NCBI GenBank assembly: GCA_014804795.1
Contig: JAAUZC010000023.1
Location: 186,001 to 250,000, forward strand
From: Lachnospiraceae bacterium
Lineage (GTDB): Bacteria; Bacillota; Clostridia; Lachnospirales; Lachnospiraceae
DNA: 64,000 nt
Reading direction: 5' to 3'
The first letter of the stretch is position 1. Each line of letters begins with the position of its first letter. Below, piece after piece: positions 9,326 through 18,081 of this stretch. A program made the position numbers and the translations under genes. The notes below the pieces were generated by a model. It was not told the origin of the DNA. It worked only from the letters and a program-made list of their open reading frames with translations, and ran no database searches.

Positions 9326-9431
9326 GATTTGGTAGACCAAAATTACTTATCAAAAACAGGATCAAAATTTAGAAGAATTGCACAAACGAATATTCGAAAG
9401 CCCATGCCGACGCACTCCCTGTTTGACTTCG

Positions 9432-11033
9432 TCAAACGCTTTTCATATGATCTACTGCTGTTCTTTCTATAGCCAGTCCTGCGCTGTAAAGCTCCATGAA
9501 TTTTTCAAACCCCTCTACGTCTGCCGGATCCGGCTCCATCACATAAGCTTCGGATTCTCCGAATACTTTGCTTTCCAGGTATGTACCAAGATCTTCATCC
9601 TCTTCTTTCCGCACCATGTAAGCCGCCAAAAGCGCCATCCCCCATGCGCCGCCTTCTCCTGCTGTTGCCATGACGGATACCGGCGTATTCGTTGCCGCTG
9701 CCAGATAGCTCTGCGCTACCCCTTTCGTTTTAAACAGACCGCCGTGTCCCTGCAGCTTATCAAGAGTTACTCCCTCTTTCTTTGCAAGAATGTCAAAACC
9801 TGTCTTTAATACTGCCATTGTCGTATAAAGGTTTGCGCGCATAAAGTTTGCCAGATTAAATCTGCTGTCAGGCTTACGCACTAAAAGCGGCCTTCCCTCT
9901 TCAAAACCTGTTACGTGCTCCCCAGAGAAATAGTTATAAGCGAGCACATTGCCGCAGTCCTTATCTCCCTCCAAAGATTTATTATAAAGAACACTGAACA
10001 GTTTGTTCATATCCGCTTCCACACCGTAGCTTTCCAAAAATTCTTTAAATACTCCCACCCAGGCATTCAGGTCGGAAGTACAGTTATTACAGTGTACCAT
10101 TGCCACTGCGTCGCCGCTCGGTGTAGTCACAATATCAATCTCTTCATAAGGCCTGGACAGATCATTCTCCAATACTGCCATGCCGAAGATCGAAGTTCCT
10201 GCAGATACGTTACCGGTACGTCTTGCCACGCTGTTCGTCGCCACCATACCTGTACCCGCGTCACCCTCCGGCGGACACATCGGGATACCTGCCTGTAACG
10301 CACCTGTAGGATCCAACAGTTTTGCGCCCTCTTCCGTCAATGTACCTGCATTTTCACCTGCTACCAACACTTCCGGCAGAATTTCTTTTAATTTCCAACT
10401 GAAATCTTTTGACTCTACCAGCGCGTCAAACTGCGCTATCATATTTTTATTAAATTGCTTTGTCGAGATATCTATGGGAAACATACCGGAAGCTTCACCC
10501 ACACCAAGCACCTTTTTTCCGGTCAGCTTCCAATGGATGTAACCTGCCAACGTGGTAAAAAATGTTACTCTGGACACATGTTCTTCCCCGTTTAGAATTG
10601 CCTGATACAGATGGGCGATGCTCCATCTCTGAGGAATATGGAAACCAAACAGTTCGCTGAGTTCTTCGCTCGCCTGTCCTGTAATCGTATTTCTCCATGT
10701 CCTGAACGGCACCAGCAGATTATCATCCCTGTCAAATGCCATATAGCCGTGCATCATGCCGGAAAAACCGATTGCGGCAAAGTTATTCACCGCCACGTCA
10801 TACTGTTTTTTTACATCTTCCACAAGGCTCCTATAACAGTTCTGCACCCCTGCCCAGATTGCTTCCAGAGAATAAGTCCATATACCATCTACCAGCTGGT
10901 TTTCCCAGTCATGCGCCCCTGATGCGATCGGCTGATTCTTTTCGTCCACAAGTACCGCCTTGATTCTGGTGGAACCAAATTCAATACCCAATACCGCCTT
11001 TCCGCTTTCAATCAATTGTTTTGCATTGCTCAT
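9432..11033 (-). CDS. FGGY-family carbohydrate kinase (xylulokinase-like)
   Basis: A 533-residue sugar kinase with the actin-like ATPase fold: the N-terminal phosphate loop [17 protein letters not shown], the MMHGYMAFD segment, a [12 protein letters not shown] loop, and the C-terminal [19 protein letters not shown] adenosine motif. It phosphorylates a sugar or polyol with ATP in the cytoplasm; xylulose or ribulose are likely, but the substrate cannot be read from the sequence. The start is the ATG at 11033 after GGGGGAAA; the ATG five codons earlier overlaps that site. There is no transporter or isomerase beside it, so the pathway context is missing. It is transcribed divergently from the nucleosidase gene. 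Confidence 0.85.
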   Translation of the reverse strand: MSNAKQLIESGKAVLGIEFGSTRIKAVLVDEKNQPIASGAHDWENQLVDGIWTYSLEAIWAGVQNCYRSLVEDVKKQYDVAVNNFAAIGFSGMMHGYMAFDRDDNLLVPFRTWRNTITGQASEELSELFGFHIPQRWSIAHLYQAILNGEEHVSRVTFFTTLAGYIHWKLTGKKVLGVGEASGMFPIDISTKQFNKNMIAQFDALVESKDFSWKLKEILPEVLVAGENAGTLTEEGAKLLDPTGALQAGIPMCPPEGDAGTGMVATNSVARRTGNVSAGTSIFGMAVLENDLSRPYEEIDIVTTPSGDAVAMVHCNNCTSDLNAWVGVFKEFLESYGVEADMNKLFSVLYNKSLEGDKDCGNVLAYNYFSGEHVTGFEEGRPLLVRKPDSRFNLANFMRANLYTTMAVLKTGFDILAKKEGVTLDKLQGHGGLFKTKGVAQSYLAAATNTPVSVMATAGEGGAWGMALLAAYMVRKEEDEDLGTYLESKVFGESEAYVMEPDPADVEGFEKFMELYSAGLAIERTAVDHMKSV

Positions 11034-11091
11034 AATGCTTTCCCCCATTTTATATCCTCAAAATTGCTGTTACAGAGTTTCTCTTATTTCC

Positions 11092-11120
11092 ATCATAAAA
11101 CTTCACCTGAAATCTTACAA
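11092..11120 (-). promoter_or_regulatory. Promoter of the FGGY kinase gene
   Basis: On the minus strand: -35 TTGTAA (11115-11120), 17-base spacer, -10 TATGAT (11092-11097). It lies back to back with the nucleosidase promoter, 18 bases away. Confidence 0.55.
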
Positions 11121-11138
11121 GCTGTTTTTATTGTCTCC

Positions 11139-11167
11139 TTGACTTTTCCTCGCTCTTTCGATAGAGT
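11139..11167 (+). promoter_or_regulatory. Promoter of the MTA/SAH nucleosidase gene
   Basis: -35 TTGACT (11139-11144), 17-base spacer ending CTTTCGA, -10 TAGAGT (11162-11167). The spacer end is shared with the aldo/keto reductase promoter at 15097-15125. A leader of about 155 bases follows, with a perfect hairpin GCATCTG/CAGATGC at 11246-11264. Confidence 0.5.
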
Positions 11168-11329
11168 TTTGAGTAGAGAGTTCTACCCGTCTTCGTTAAA
11201 TAACTTTGAATTGACCGAGTTGAAAACGAGGAATATAAGGGCACAGCATCTGTTTTGCAGATGCGGGCAAAGTGTTTGCAGATTCCGGGTATTATGACAA
11301 ACTTAAATTTTAAAAAGAGGAGCAGACTT

Positions 11330-12040
11330 ATGACAAAAATCGGCATTATCGGAGCAATGGAATTGGAAGTGGCAGTACTAAAAAACCTTATGAAAGTAAA
11401 TACGATCACAGAGAAGGCCGGCATGCACTTTTATGACGGTACATTGAGCGGAAAATCCGTCGTTGTAGTACGGTGCGGATACGGCAAAGTAAACGCCGGT
11501 ATGTGCGTACAGATTCTGGCCGATTTATTTGATGTAACCCACATCATCAATATCGGTGTGGCCGGTTCTCTAAATCCAAAACTGGATATCGGTGATATCC
11601 TCGTCTCGGAAAAAGCGCTGCAGCATGATATGGACGTATCGCCTCTTGGTTTTGCTCCCGGTCAGATTCCGGATATTGATGTTCTTGCCTTTCCCGCTGA
11701 CAGGGCTATGATCGATACGGCAGTTTCCGCCTGTAAACAGGTAAATCCCGATATCAATGTACTTACCGGCCTTGTCGTCAGCGGTGACCAGTTTATTTCT
11801 GACAGAGAAGTGAAAGACCGGCTTGTATCTGTCTTTCAGGGGGACTGTGCAGAAATGGAAGGAGCCGCCATCGCACAGGTTTCGTATTTAAATCATCTGC
11901 CGTTTATCATTATCCGCGCTATTTCCGATAAGGCGGACGATTCCGCGGGAGAAGTAGATTTTCCGACTTTTGAAAAACAGGCAGCGGAGCACTGCATAAA
12001 GATGACTGTAGAATTTGTCAGGAATTTTGAGACTGTTTAA
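11330..12040 (+). CDS. mtnN: 5'-methylthioadenosine/S-adenosylhomocysteine nucleosidase
   Basis: A 236-residue hydrolase that splits adenine from methylthioadenosine and S-adenosylhomocysteine (SAH). Seen are GIIGAMELEV (residues 5-14, with the catalytic acid), INIGVAGSLNP, VVSGDQFISD, the substrate-binding AEMEGAAIAQV and the catalytic aspartate in AISDKAD. The start is the ATG at 11330 after AGAGGAG; an upstream in-frame ATG has no ribosome binding site. It has its own promoter and long leader, and lies convergent with ahcY and the SAH deaminase. The organism therefore carries two routes for removing SAH. The enzyme also releases ribosylhomocysteine, the LuxS substrate. Confidence 0.92.
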   Translation: MTKIGIIGAMELEVAVLKNLMKVNTITEKAGMHFYDGTLSGKSVVVVRCGYGKVNAGMCVQILADLFDVTHIINIGVAGSLNPKLDIGDILVSEKALQHDMDVSPLGFAPGQIPDIDVLAFPADRAMIDTAVSACKQVNPDINVLTGLVVSGDQFISDREVKDRLVSVFQGDCAEMEGAAIAQVSYLNHLPFIIIRAISDKADDSAGEVDFPTFEKQAAEHCIKMTVEFVRNFETV

Positions 12041-12117
12041 ATCAATGGCCATACCCTTCACAAGTGATCTTATACTAAGTAACACCTACTCGCTTTGCGA
12101 GCGGTCTTATACTAAAA

Positions 12118-12159
12118 CGCCGAAGCAGAAGATAAACTGCCTCGGCGACTTTGTTTTTA
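12118..12159 (+). terminator. Terminator after the nucleosidase gene
   Basis: CGCCGA (12118-12123) plus GCAG pairs with CTGC plus TCGGCG (12142-12147). It is followed by a T-rich stretch (GACTTTGTTTTT). Confidence 0.6.
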
Positions 12160-12187
12160 TACTCGACATTCAGTTAATACTTCAACC

Positions 12188-12221
12188 AGCCGGGATGAAA
12201 ATAAAATTCTCCATCCCGGCT
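12188..12221. terminator. Strong stem-loop between convergent mtnN and ahcY
   Basis: AGCCGGGATG and CATCCCGGCT form a perfect 10 bp stem with a 14-base loop. It lies 18 bases past the ahcY stop. T-runs are weak on both sides, so it may act as a terminator or as an mRNA end stabiliser. Confidence 0.5.
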
Positions 12222-12238
12222 TCTTAACTTAACGGCAT

Positions 12239-13489
12239 TTATGCCAGCGTATAACTGTTCAGATATTTTTCCTGTTCCGGCGTGAGAACGTCAATCTCTT
12301 TGCCGAGGAACGCCAGTTTTCTCTTTGCCACATCAATATCCACTTCACGGGGCACATCAATCAGCTTCTCCGTAAGCTCACTGCCATGCTCCACCAGATA
12401 TTTAGCGGAAAGTGCCTGAATAGCAAAGCTCATATCCATGATCTCTGCGGGATGTCCGTCCCCTGCTGCCAGATTCACTAACCGGCCCTCCGCCAGCACA
12501 AAAATCCACTGTCCGGTGGGCAGCTTATAACCCATAATATTCTTTCTCTGTTCTCTTGTTTCCAAAGCAATTTCCCGAAGGCGCGCCATATCAATTTCAC
12601 AGTCAAAATGTCCTGCGTTACAGAGAACCGCACCGTCTTTCATCACTGCAAAATCTTCTTCATCAATCACCTTGTCGCAGCCGGTAACGGTCACAAAGAA
12701 ATCACCTATTTTAGCCGCTTCATTCATGGGCATTACATCAAATCCGTCCATTACTGCCTCAATCGCCTTGATCGGATCGATCTCGGTCACGATAACCCGC
12801 GCACCAAGCCCCTTCGCTCTCATGGCAGTTCCCTTACCGCACCATCCATAACCGGCAACTACTACGATCTTTCCCGCAACGATCAGGTTGGTGGTACGGT
12901 TGATGCCATCCCATACGGACTGTCCTGTTCCGTAACGGTTATCAAAAAAGTGTTTACAGTCTGCATTGTTTACTCTGACCATAGGGAACTTTAATTCCCC
13001 TGCATTGTTCATAGCTTCCAGACGAATAATGCCTGTGGTGGTTTCTTCGCAGCCGCCGATGATCGCCGGAATCAGCTCCGGCATCTTTGTATGAACCATG
13101 TTGACGAGATCTCCGCCGTCATCAATGATGATATTGGGACCTGCCTCCAACACATGGCGGATATGCATATCATATTCCTTCGGTGTGCAGTCATACCAGG
13201 CATGAACCTCCAGTCCGTCTTTTACCAATGCCGCCGCCACATCATCCTGTGTGGAAAGAGGATTGGAACCTGTCACATACATCTCTGCTCCGCCCGCTTT
13301 CAGCACTTTACACAGATAAGCTGTCTTTGCTTCCAGATGTACGGAAAGAGCAATCTTTTTTCCGGCAAAAGGTTTTGTCTCGGTAAATTCCTTTTCCAGA
13401 GTACGAAGCAGATCGCAGTTTCGCTTCACCCACTCAATTTTTCTTTCGCCGGATTCGGCCAAACTTAAGTCTCTGATTTCACTGTTCAT
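12239..13489 (-). CDS. ahcY: Adenosylhomocysteinase, archaeal/inosyl-type variant
   Basis: A 416-residue NAD-dependent hydrolase. The Rossmann loop VAGYGWCGKGTAMRA, the STQDDVAAAL and GCEETTTGI stretches and the C-terminal tail are clear. The protein is shorter than the bacterial/human form. The N-terminal substrate loop reads HLEAKTA (51-57), where classical enzymes have HMTxxTA. This pattern is the one I know from archaeal enzymes, some of which hydrolyse S-inosylhomocysteine. The start is the ATG at 13489, five bases after GGAGG. It lies 83 bases downstream of an SAH/MTA deaminase on the same strand, so the pair could turn SAH into S-inosylhomocysteine and then homocysteine plus inosine. 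Confidence 0.9.
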   Translation of the reverse strand: MNSEIRDLSLAESGERKIEWVKRNCDLLRTLEKEFTETKPFAGKKIALSVHLEAKTAYLCKVLKAGGAEMYVTGSNPLSTQDDVAAALVKDGLEVHAWYDCTPKEYDMHIRHVLEAGPNIIIDDGGDLVNMVHTKMPELIPAIIGGCEETTTGIIRLEAMNNAGELKFPMVRVNNADCKHFFDNRYGTGQSVWDGINRTTNLIVAGKIVVVAGYGWCGKGTAMRAKGLGARVIVTEIDPIKAIEAVMDGFDVMPMNEAAKIGDFFVTVTGCDKVIDEEDFAVMKDGAVLCNAGHFDCEIDMARLREIALETREQRKNIMGYKLPTGQWIFVLAEGRLVNLAAGDGHPAEIMDMSFAIQALSAKYLVEHGSELTEKLIDVPREVDIDVAKRKLAFLGKEIDVLTPEQEKYLNSYTLA

Positions 13490-13572
13490 TTCTTTTCCTC
13501 CAATGATGAGATATTCAGCCGAATTTTTATTATAGTGATGGTCGTCTGTCCTATCATCACTTCCATGAAGGA

Positions 13573-14874
13573 TCAATACTCTTTTTTATCCAGTCCCATC
13601 CGGACGATCACTTCATTTATTTTTTTATACACCAGTTCCTCATCCATCGTCAATACTTTTCGGTTTTCCATCGTGATCTTTCCATCAATGATGACTGTTT
13701 CTACTTCGGAACCGTTTGCGGAATAGGAAAGACCTGCTATCAGGTTATTCCTCGGCGTCAGAGACGGTGTGTTTAAATTCAGAATTGCAATATCCGCTTT
13801 CTTTCCTTCCTCTAAAGAACCGATCTCTTTTTCCAGGCCGAGTGCTTTTGCCCCGTTTATTGTGGCAATGCGAATCGTTTCCGCCGCACTGATGCACTGC
13901 GGTGTCCTCGCAACTCCTTTATGGATCAGGGCAAGCAGGTTCATCTCATGAAACAGATTTAAGCTGTTATTGGAAGCGGCTCCGTCTGTACCGATACATA
14001 CATTGATTCCCTTTTCCATCATCTTCGGAACAGGAGCAAACCCGTTCCCCAGTTTCATGTTGCTGGCAGGATTCGTGACAACGCTGACATTTTTTGCTTT
14101 CAGGATGTCCATATCGCTCTCTGTGATCTGCGCACAGTGGGCGGCTATCGCCGGCACATCAAAAAGTCCGTTTTTATCCGCCATTTCAATCGGTGTGCAG
14201 TGGTATTTTTCTCTAATCTGCTCAATTTCACTTTCACTTTCGGAAAGATGCACATGGATCCGCATATTGTTCTTCTTTGCTTCCTCAGACACAATGCGCA
14301 TAAATCCATCGTCACACGTGTAAGGAGCATGGGGTCCCAGCATAAAGGTCAGTCTGTCGCAGTCCGCTGCCGCATCCCTCTCCTCATAAGCCTGCCGCAG
14401 CCTCATCTGTCCGGCCTCATCATTGCCGCTTCCTACTAACCCCCGGCTGATCACCGCGCGCATACCGGATTCTTTTACCGCCCTGGTCGTCTGATGAATG
14501 TTCATCTGCATATCATTAAAACAGGTAGTTCCGCTCTTCATCATCTCAAGAATGGCAAGACAGGCACCCCAGTAAGTATCTTCATCCGTCATCTGCTGTT
14601 CAATGGGATCGATCGATCCAAACAGCCAATCCATAAAACTTAAATCATCTGCCACATTTCTCATAAACGACATATAAGAATGTGTATGACAGTTCACAAG
14701 ACCCGGTATGGCAAGCTTGTCCTTTCCGTCAATTACTTTATCCTCCGAAAATCCGTCCGGCCTGTTCCCGATTGCAGCAATTCTGCTTTCCTCGATATAA
14801 ATATCTGTCTCACAAATGACATTCATGTCACCTTTTGGCAAAAGTGCTGAAATATTTTTTAATACAATTCCCAT
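13573..14874 (-). CDS. mtaD: S-adenosylhomocysteine / methylthioadenosine deaminase
   Basis: A 433-residue amidohydrolase of the MtaD/SsnA type. Metal ligands are seen in NCHTHSYM, the HVHLSESESE strand, AAHCAQ and the GTDGAASNN loop, as expected for a cytosolic deaminase with one metal. It converts the adenine part of SAH, methylthioadenosine or 5'-deoxyadenosine to hypoxanthine and releases ammonia. The start is the ATG at 14874, with AGGAGGAAGG upstream; an in-frame TTG 21 bases earlier overlaps that site. It lies directly before ahcY on the same strand and is probably co-transcribed with it. Confidence 0.88.
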   Translation of the reverse strand: MGIVLKNISALLPKGDMNVICETDIYIEESRIAAIGNRPDGFSEDKVIDGKDKLAIPGLVNCHTHSYMSFMRNVADDLSFMDWLFGSIDPIEQQMTDEDTYWGACLAILEMMKSGTTCFNDMQMNIHQTTRAVKESGMRAVISRGLVGSGNDEAGQMRLRQAYEERDAAADCDRLTFMLGPHAPYTCDDGFMRIVSEEAKKNNMRIHVHLSESESEIEQIREKYHCTPIEMADKNGLFDVPAIAAHCAQITESDMDILKAKNVSVVTNPASNMKLGNGFAPVPKMMEKGINVCIGTDGAASNNSLNLFHEMNLLALIHKGVARTPQCISAAETIRIATINGAKALGLEKEIGSLEEGKKADIAILNLNTPSLTPRNNLIAGLSYSANGSEVETVIIDGKITMENRKVLTMDEELVYKKINEVIVRMGLDKKEY

Positions 14875-14981
14875 GGTCTTTCCTTCCTCCTGCAAATGAA
14901 GTTATGATCTTAGTTTCGCCTGATCGGCCAGGCTGCTTTTATTCTGCTCGTTCCTCGTTTCATAAATTAAATATGGGAAAC

Positions 14982-15074
14982 GATGCAATTTGCTTCTCAA
15001 ATCGCATCATAGCGACTGGTTTAGCTTATAAAGCTAAACCAGTCTTCATTATAAAATATTTTCTTTATAATGAA
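14982..15074. repeat. Three consecutive stem-loops upstream of the aldo/keto reductase gene
   Basis: Stem 1: 14982-15008, GATGC-A-ATTTG with CAAAT-C-GCATC. Stem 2: 15014-15044, a perfect 14 bp stem starting GACTGGTTTAGCTT with loop ATA. Stem 3: 15045-15074, a perfect 11 bp stem starting TTCATTATAAA. They lie between the divergent mtaD and reductase genes, before the reductase promoter. The 300-base gap (14875-15174) holds nothing else I can identify apart from that promoter. Confidence 0.6.
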
Positions 15075-15096
15075 TAGTCTCAAATTTTAAATTTTC

Positions 15097-15125
15097 TTGA
15101 CTTTTTCTGACCCTTTCGATAATGT
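15097..15125 (+). promoter_or_regulatory. Promoter of the aldo/keto reductase gene
   Basis: -35 TTGACT (15097-15102), 17-base spacer ending CTTTCGA, -10 TAATGT (15120-15125). It resembles the nucleosidase promoter, including the CTTTCGA next to the -10. Confidence 0.5.
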
Positions 15126-15174
15126 TTTTATTAGAAGACTTCTTCTAAAATTTTAATTGACAAAGGAGCAGAAA

Positions 15175-16167
15175 ATGTATAAAGCATCCGAAACAAGGTA
15201 TGACACTATGAAATATCCCCGCTGCGGAAACAGCGGATTGAAACTTCCCGCCGTTTCTCTTGGATTTTGGCATAATTTCGGCAGTACCGGCTGCTATGAC
15301 ACAATGCGGAAAATGTGTTTTACGGCTTTTGATAACGGCATCACCCATTTTGATCTTGCCAATAATTATGGTCCGGAAGACGGCAGTGCCGAAACAAATA
15401 CAGGACGCATTTTAAAAGAGAATTTTTCCGCTTACCGCGATGAACTTGTTATCAGTACGAAGGCCGGATATTATATGTGGCCCGGTCCTTATGGAGAATG
15501 GGGCAGCCGTAAATATATGCTTTCCAGCCTTGACCAGAGTTTAAAACGTCTGCAGCTTGATTATGTGGATATCTTCTATCACCACCGTATGGATCCCGAT
15601 ACACCTTTGGAAGAAACAATGGGTGCTCTCGACCAGGCAGTAAAAAGCGGAAAGGCGCTTTATGTCGGACTTTCCAATTATGACGGTCCTACACTTGAAA
15701 AAGCATGCGCAATTCTTAACTCGCTGCATTGCCCTTTTATCATTAATCAAAACCGGTATTCTATATTTGACCGTACCATTGAAAATAATGGATTGAAAGA
15801 AACTTCCGCGGCATTGAAAAAAGGAATTATCGCTTTCAGCCCGTTAGCACAGGGAATGCTGACCGACCGTTATCTGCATGGTATTCCGCAGGATTCCCGC
15901 GTAAATACCGACGGCAGATTTTTGAATACAAATTCTGTTACGGAAGAAAAACTCACGAAAGTGCGTGCTTTAAATACACTTGCACAAGAGAGAGGACAGA
16001 CTCTTGCACAGATGGCTCTTGCATGGGTTTTAAAAGACGATATTGTAACAAGCGTACTGATCGGCGCTTCCAGGCCGGAACAGATTCTGGATAATATCGA
16101 AGCAATCCGAAATACCGGATTTTCGGAGGAAGAACTGCAAAAAATCGACGAAATCTGCGAAATTTAA
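15175..16167 (+). CDS. Aldo/keto reductase, YghZ/GAP-reductase type
   Basis: A 330-residue NADPH-dependent oxidoreductase with the aldo/keto reductase barrel. The catalytic tetrad is visible: aspartate and tyrosine in FDLANNYG, lysine in STKAGYY and histidine in IFYHHRMD. The C-terminal cofactor loop reads SVLIGASRPEQI. The sequence is closest to the YghZ/voltage-gated potassium channel beta-subunit branch, whose members reduce L-glyceraldehyde 3-phosphate and methylglyoxal. The start is the ATG at 15175 after AAAGGAG; an in-frame TTG at 15157 overlaps the site. It stands alone with its own promoter, and a stem-loop follows. The physiological aldehyde is not known from context. Confidence 0.9.
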   Translation: MYKASETRYDTMKYPRCGNSGLKLPAVSLGFWHNFGSTGCYDTMRKMCFTAFDNGITHFDLANNYGPEDGSAETNTGRILKENFSAYRDELVISTKAGYYMWPGPYGEWGSRKYMLSSLDQSLKRLQLDYVDIFYHHRMDPDTPLEETMGALDQAVKSGKALYVGLSNYDGPTLEKACAILNSLHCPFIINQNRYSIFDRTIENNGLKETSAALKKGIIAFSPLAQGMLTDRYLHGIPQDSRVNTDGRFLNTNSVTEEKLTKVRALNTLAQERGQTLAQMALAWVLKDDIVTSVLIGASRPEQILDNIEAIRNTGFSEEELQKIDEICEI

Positions 16168-16192
16168 TGTATCTGTTATAAAGTATGTTTTG

Positions 16193-16222
16193 AAGGGACT
16201 GCTGCAAATGCAACAGCCCCTT
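16193..16222. terminator. Stem-loop between convergent genes
   Basis: AAGGGACTGCTGCA pairs with TGCAACAGCCCCTT (14 positions, two mismatches, two-base loop). It lies between the reductase and the D-2-hydroxyacid dehydrogenase, so it may serve both; T-runs are short. Confidence 0.5.
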
Positions 16223-16226
16223 ATGT

Positions 16227-17189
16227 TTATCCGTTTACTACATTTTCCGGTGTCCCGGCCAAAAAATTCTTAATATTCCGGTATACACCATCTACCAGTC
16301 TTTCTCTTGCTTCCCTGCTTGCCCAGGCCATATGGGGCGTAATGATCAGGCGGTTGCTGTCCGTAAATTTACCGAGCGGATTATCTGCTGTAATCGGCTC
16401 TTTCTCCAACACATCCAAACCCGCTGCCGCAATTTCTCCTTCTGTCAAAGCAGTATATAAATCGCTGTTGTTTACAACAGGACCTCTCGCCACATTGATT
16501 AAGACTGCCGACTTTTTCATCTTTTTCATCGCTTCCAGATTGATCAGATTCCTTGTCCTGTCACTGAGCGGACAATGCAGAGAGAGAACATCCGATTCCT
16601 TCAACAATGTGTCAAAATCAACTCTCTCATACTCCGCACATGTACTGTTTCCCGACGCCGAATAAAAAATAACTTTACAACCGAAACTCTCCGCTATTTT
16701 TGCTACTTTTCTGCCGATATTCCCCATACCGACAATGCCCCATGTCTTACCTTCAAGCTCCCAGAAATCTTTATCAAAATTGGAAAACCGGCTCTGACTT
16801 CCATAAGTGCCGGATTTGACATAATTGTCATAGTAGTGCAGATTTTCTATCAGGAAAAGAGCCATCGCGAAAGAATGCTGTGCTACCGCAGCAGTGGAGT
16901 AATTTCGTACATTGCAGACAAGAATATCATTGTTTTTACAATATTCTAAATCCACATTATCATAACCTGTCGCAAATTCACAAATCAGTTTTAAATTTTT
17001 TGCTCCTTTCAGTGCTTCCTCTTTCATGGGAGCCTTATTTGCTATCACAATATCGGCATCATTTATACGTTCCACAACTTCTTCTACAGTTACAGTATTC
17101 GCATAAATGTCTACTTCCCCAAATTCCCTGAAACGCTCCACATCCATATCAAGCCCTACACTGTTTCTTTCTAAAATGACGATCTTCAA
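16227..17189 (-). CDS. D-2-hydroxyacid dehydrogenase (NAD-dependent)
   Basis: A 320-residue enzyme of the D-isomer-specific 2-hydroxyacid dehydrogenase family. The NAD-binding loop is GIVGMGNIGRKVA, and the catalytic residues are arginine in NVARGPVV, glutamate in LEKEPIT and histidine in TPHMAWAS. These enzymes interconvert a 2-oxo acid and a D-2-hydroxy acid in the cytoplasm; hydroxypyruvate/glycerate and D-lactate-type substrates are all possible. The ATG at 17189 follows GGAGGAG with good spacing. It has its own promoter and no metabolic neighbours. The substrate cannot be given with confidence. Confidence 0.88.
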   Translation of the reverse strand: MKIVILERNSVGLDMDVERFREFGEVDIYANTVTVEEVVERINDADIVIANKAPMKEEALKGAKNLKLICEFATGYDNVDLEYCKNNDILVCNVRNYSTAAVAQHSFAMALFLIENLHYYDNYVKSGTYGSQSRFSNFDKDFWELEGKTWGIVGMGNIGRKVAKIAESFGCKVIFYSASGNSTCAEYERVDFDTLLKESDVLSLHCPLSDRTRNLINLEAMKKMKKSAVLINVARGPVVNNSDLYTALTEGEIAAAGLDVLEKEPITADNPLGKFTDSNRLIITPHMAWASREARERLVDGVYRNIKNFLAGTPENVVNG

Positions 17190-17239
17190 TTTCTCCTCCG
17201 TTCTGCTGCACGGGCAGCTCTGATTTTAGTTGTTTCTTC

Positions 17240-17268
17240 ATTATATAAGAAACCCCGCATTCTGTAAA
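17240..17268 (-). promoter_or_regulatory. Promoter of the D-2-hydroxyacid dehydrogenase gene
   Basis: On the minus strand: -35 TTTACA (17263-17268), 17-base spacer, -10 TATAAT (17240-17245). Confidence 0.6.
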
Positions 17269-17358
17269 GAATGAGGAATATAAGTGGTTGACCGCATTTA
17301 TAGGGTTGTGTTATTTTTAAGTGGTATCATAGAACAGACTTATACAAGAAGGTATCTT

Positions 17359-18036
17359 ATGAAAAATATCCTTATTATAGAGGATGATTCTGCTTTAGCG
17401 ACAGGACTTTGCAGGGCTCTTTCATCTGATGAAATTCATATTGAAGAATGTCATTGTTTTCGTGAGGCAAGAAATCTTCTTCAGAAAAATTCTTATGCCC
17501 TTGTTATTCTGGATGTAAATCTTCCTGATGGCAACGGTTTTGATTTTTTGCAGGAAATAAAACAAAATTTTTCCGTTCCGGTTATTCTTTTAACTGCTAA
17601 TGATATGGAGACAGACATTGTGATCGGCCTGGAACTCGGTGCCGAAGATTACATCACAAAGCCTTTTTCTCTTGCCGTGCTGCGTGCCAGAGTAAATGCT
17701 GCCCTGCGCAGAAATAATACCGAAAAAGGATCTGCAGTTTTTACAACAGACCATTATCATTTTGATTTCAACAAAATGGAGTTTTTTTCCGGTAAAGAAA
17801 AAGTAGAACTCAGTAAAACAGAACAGAAATTGCTGCGGCTTTTGATTGAAAATATCGATATTACATTAAGCCGGGACAGATTGATTGATGCTGTCTGGAC
17901 CGACGGTGCCGAATATGTGGATGAAAACACACTTTCTGTTACCATAAAAAGACTGCGGGATAAATTGCAGGCACACAACTGCATTAAAACAGTTTACGGA
18001 ATCGGGTATGTCTGGAAAAACAAAGAAAATACCTGA
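17359..18036 (+). CDS. Response regulator, OmpR/PhoB family
   Basis: A 225-residue two-domain regulator: receiver (1-115) with the acidic pair in IIEDD, the phosphoacceptor D52 in LVILDVNLPDG and a lysine in ITKPF, then a winged-helix DNA-binding domain (about 130-222, ending KTVYGIGYVW). The ATG at 17359 is chosen because the receiver motif MKNILIIEDD starts there; the upstream in-frame GTG is not part of the domain. It is followed by its sensor kinase (45-base gap) and then an ABC transporter, the arrangement of peptide-antibiotic sensing and detoxification modules such as BceRS-BceAB. Confidence 0.9.
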   Translation: MKNILIIEDDSALATGLCRALSSDEIHIEECHCFREARNLLQKNSYALVILDVNLPDGNGFDFLQEIKQNFSVPVILLTANDMETDIVIGLELGAEDYITKPFSLAVLRARVNAALRRNNTEKGSAVFTTDHYHFDFNKMEFFSGKEKVELSKTEQKLLRLLIENIDITLSRDRLIDAVWTDGAEYVDENTLSVTIKRLRDKLQAHNCIKTVYGIGYVWKNKENT

Positions 18037-18081
18037 TATATGCAACCATAATTATATTGTAATGGGAGTACTTATACTTAT

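Noticed and set aside
9421-9437. Terminator at the end of the FGGY kinase gene
   Set aside because: A 7 bp GTTTGAC/GTCAAAC hairpin covers the stop codon but no T-run follows on the minus strand.
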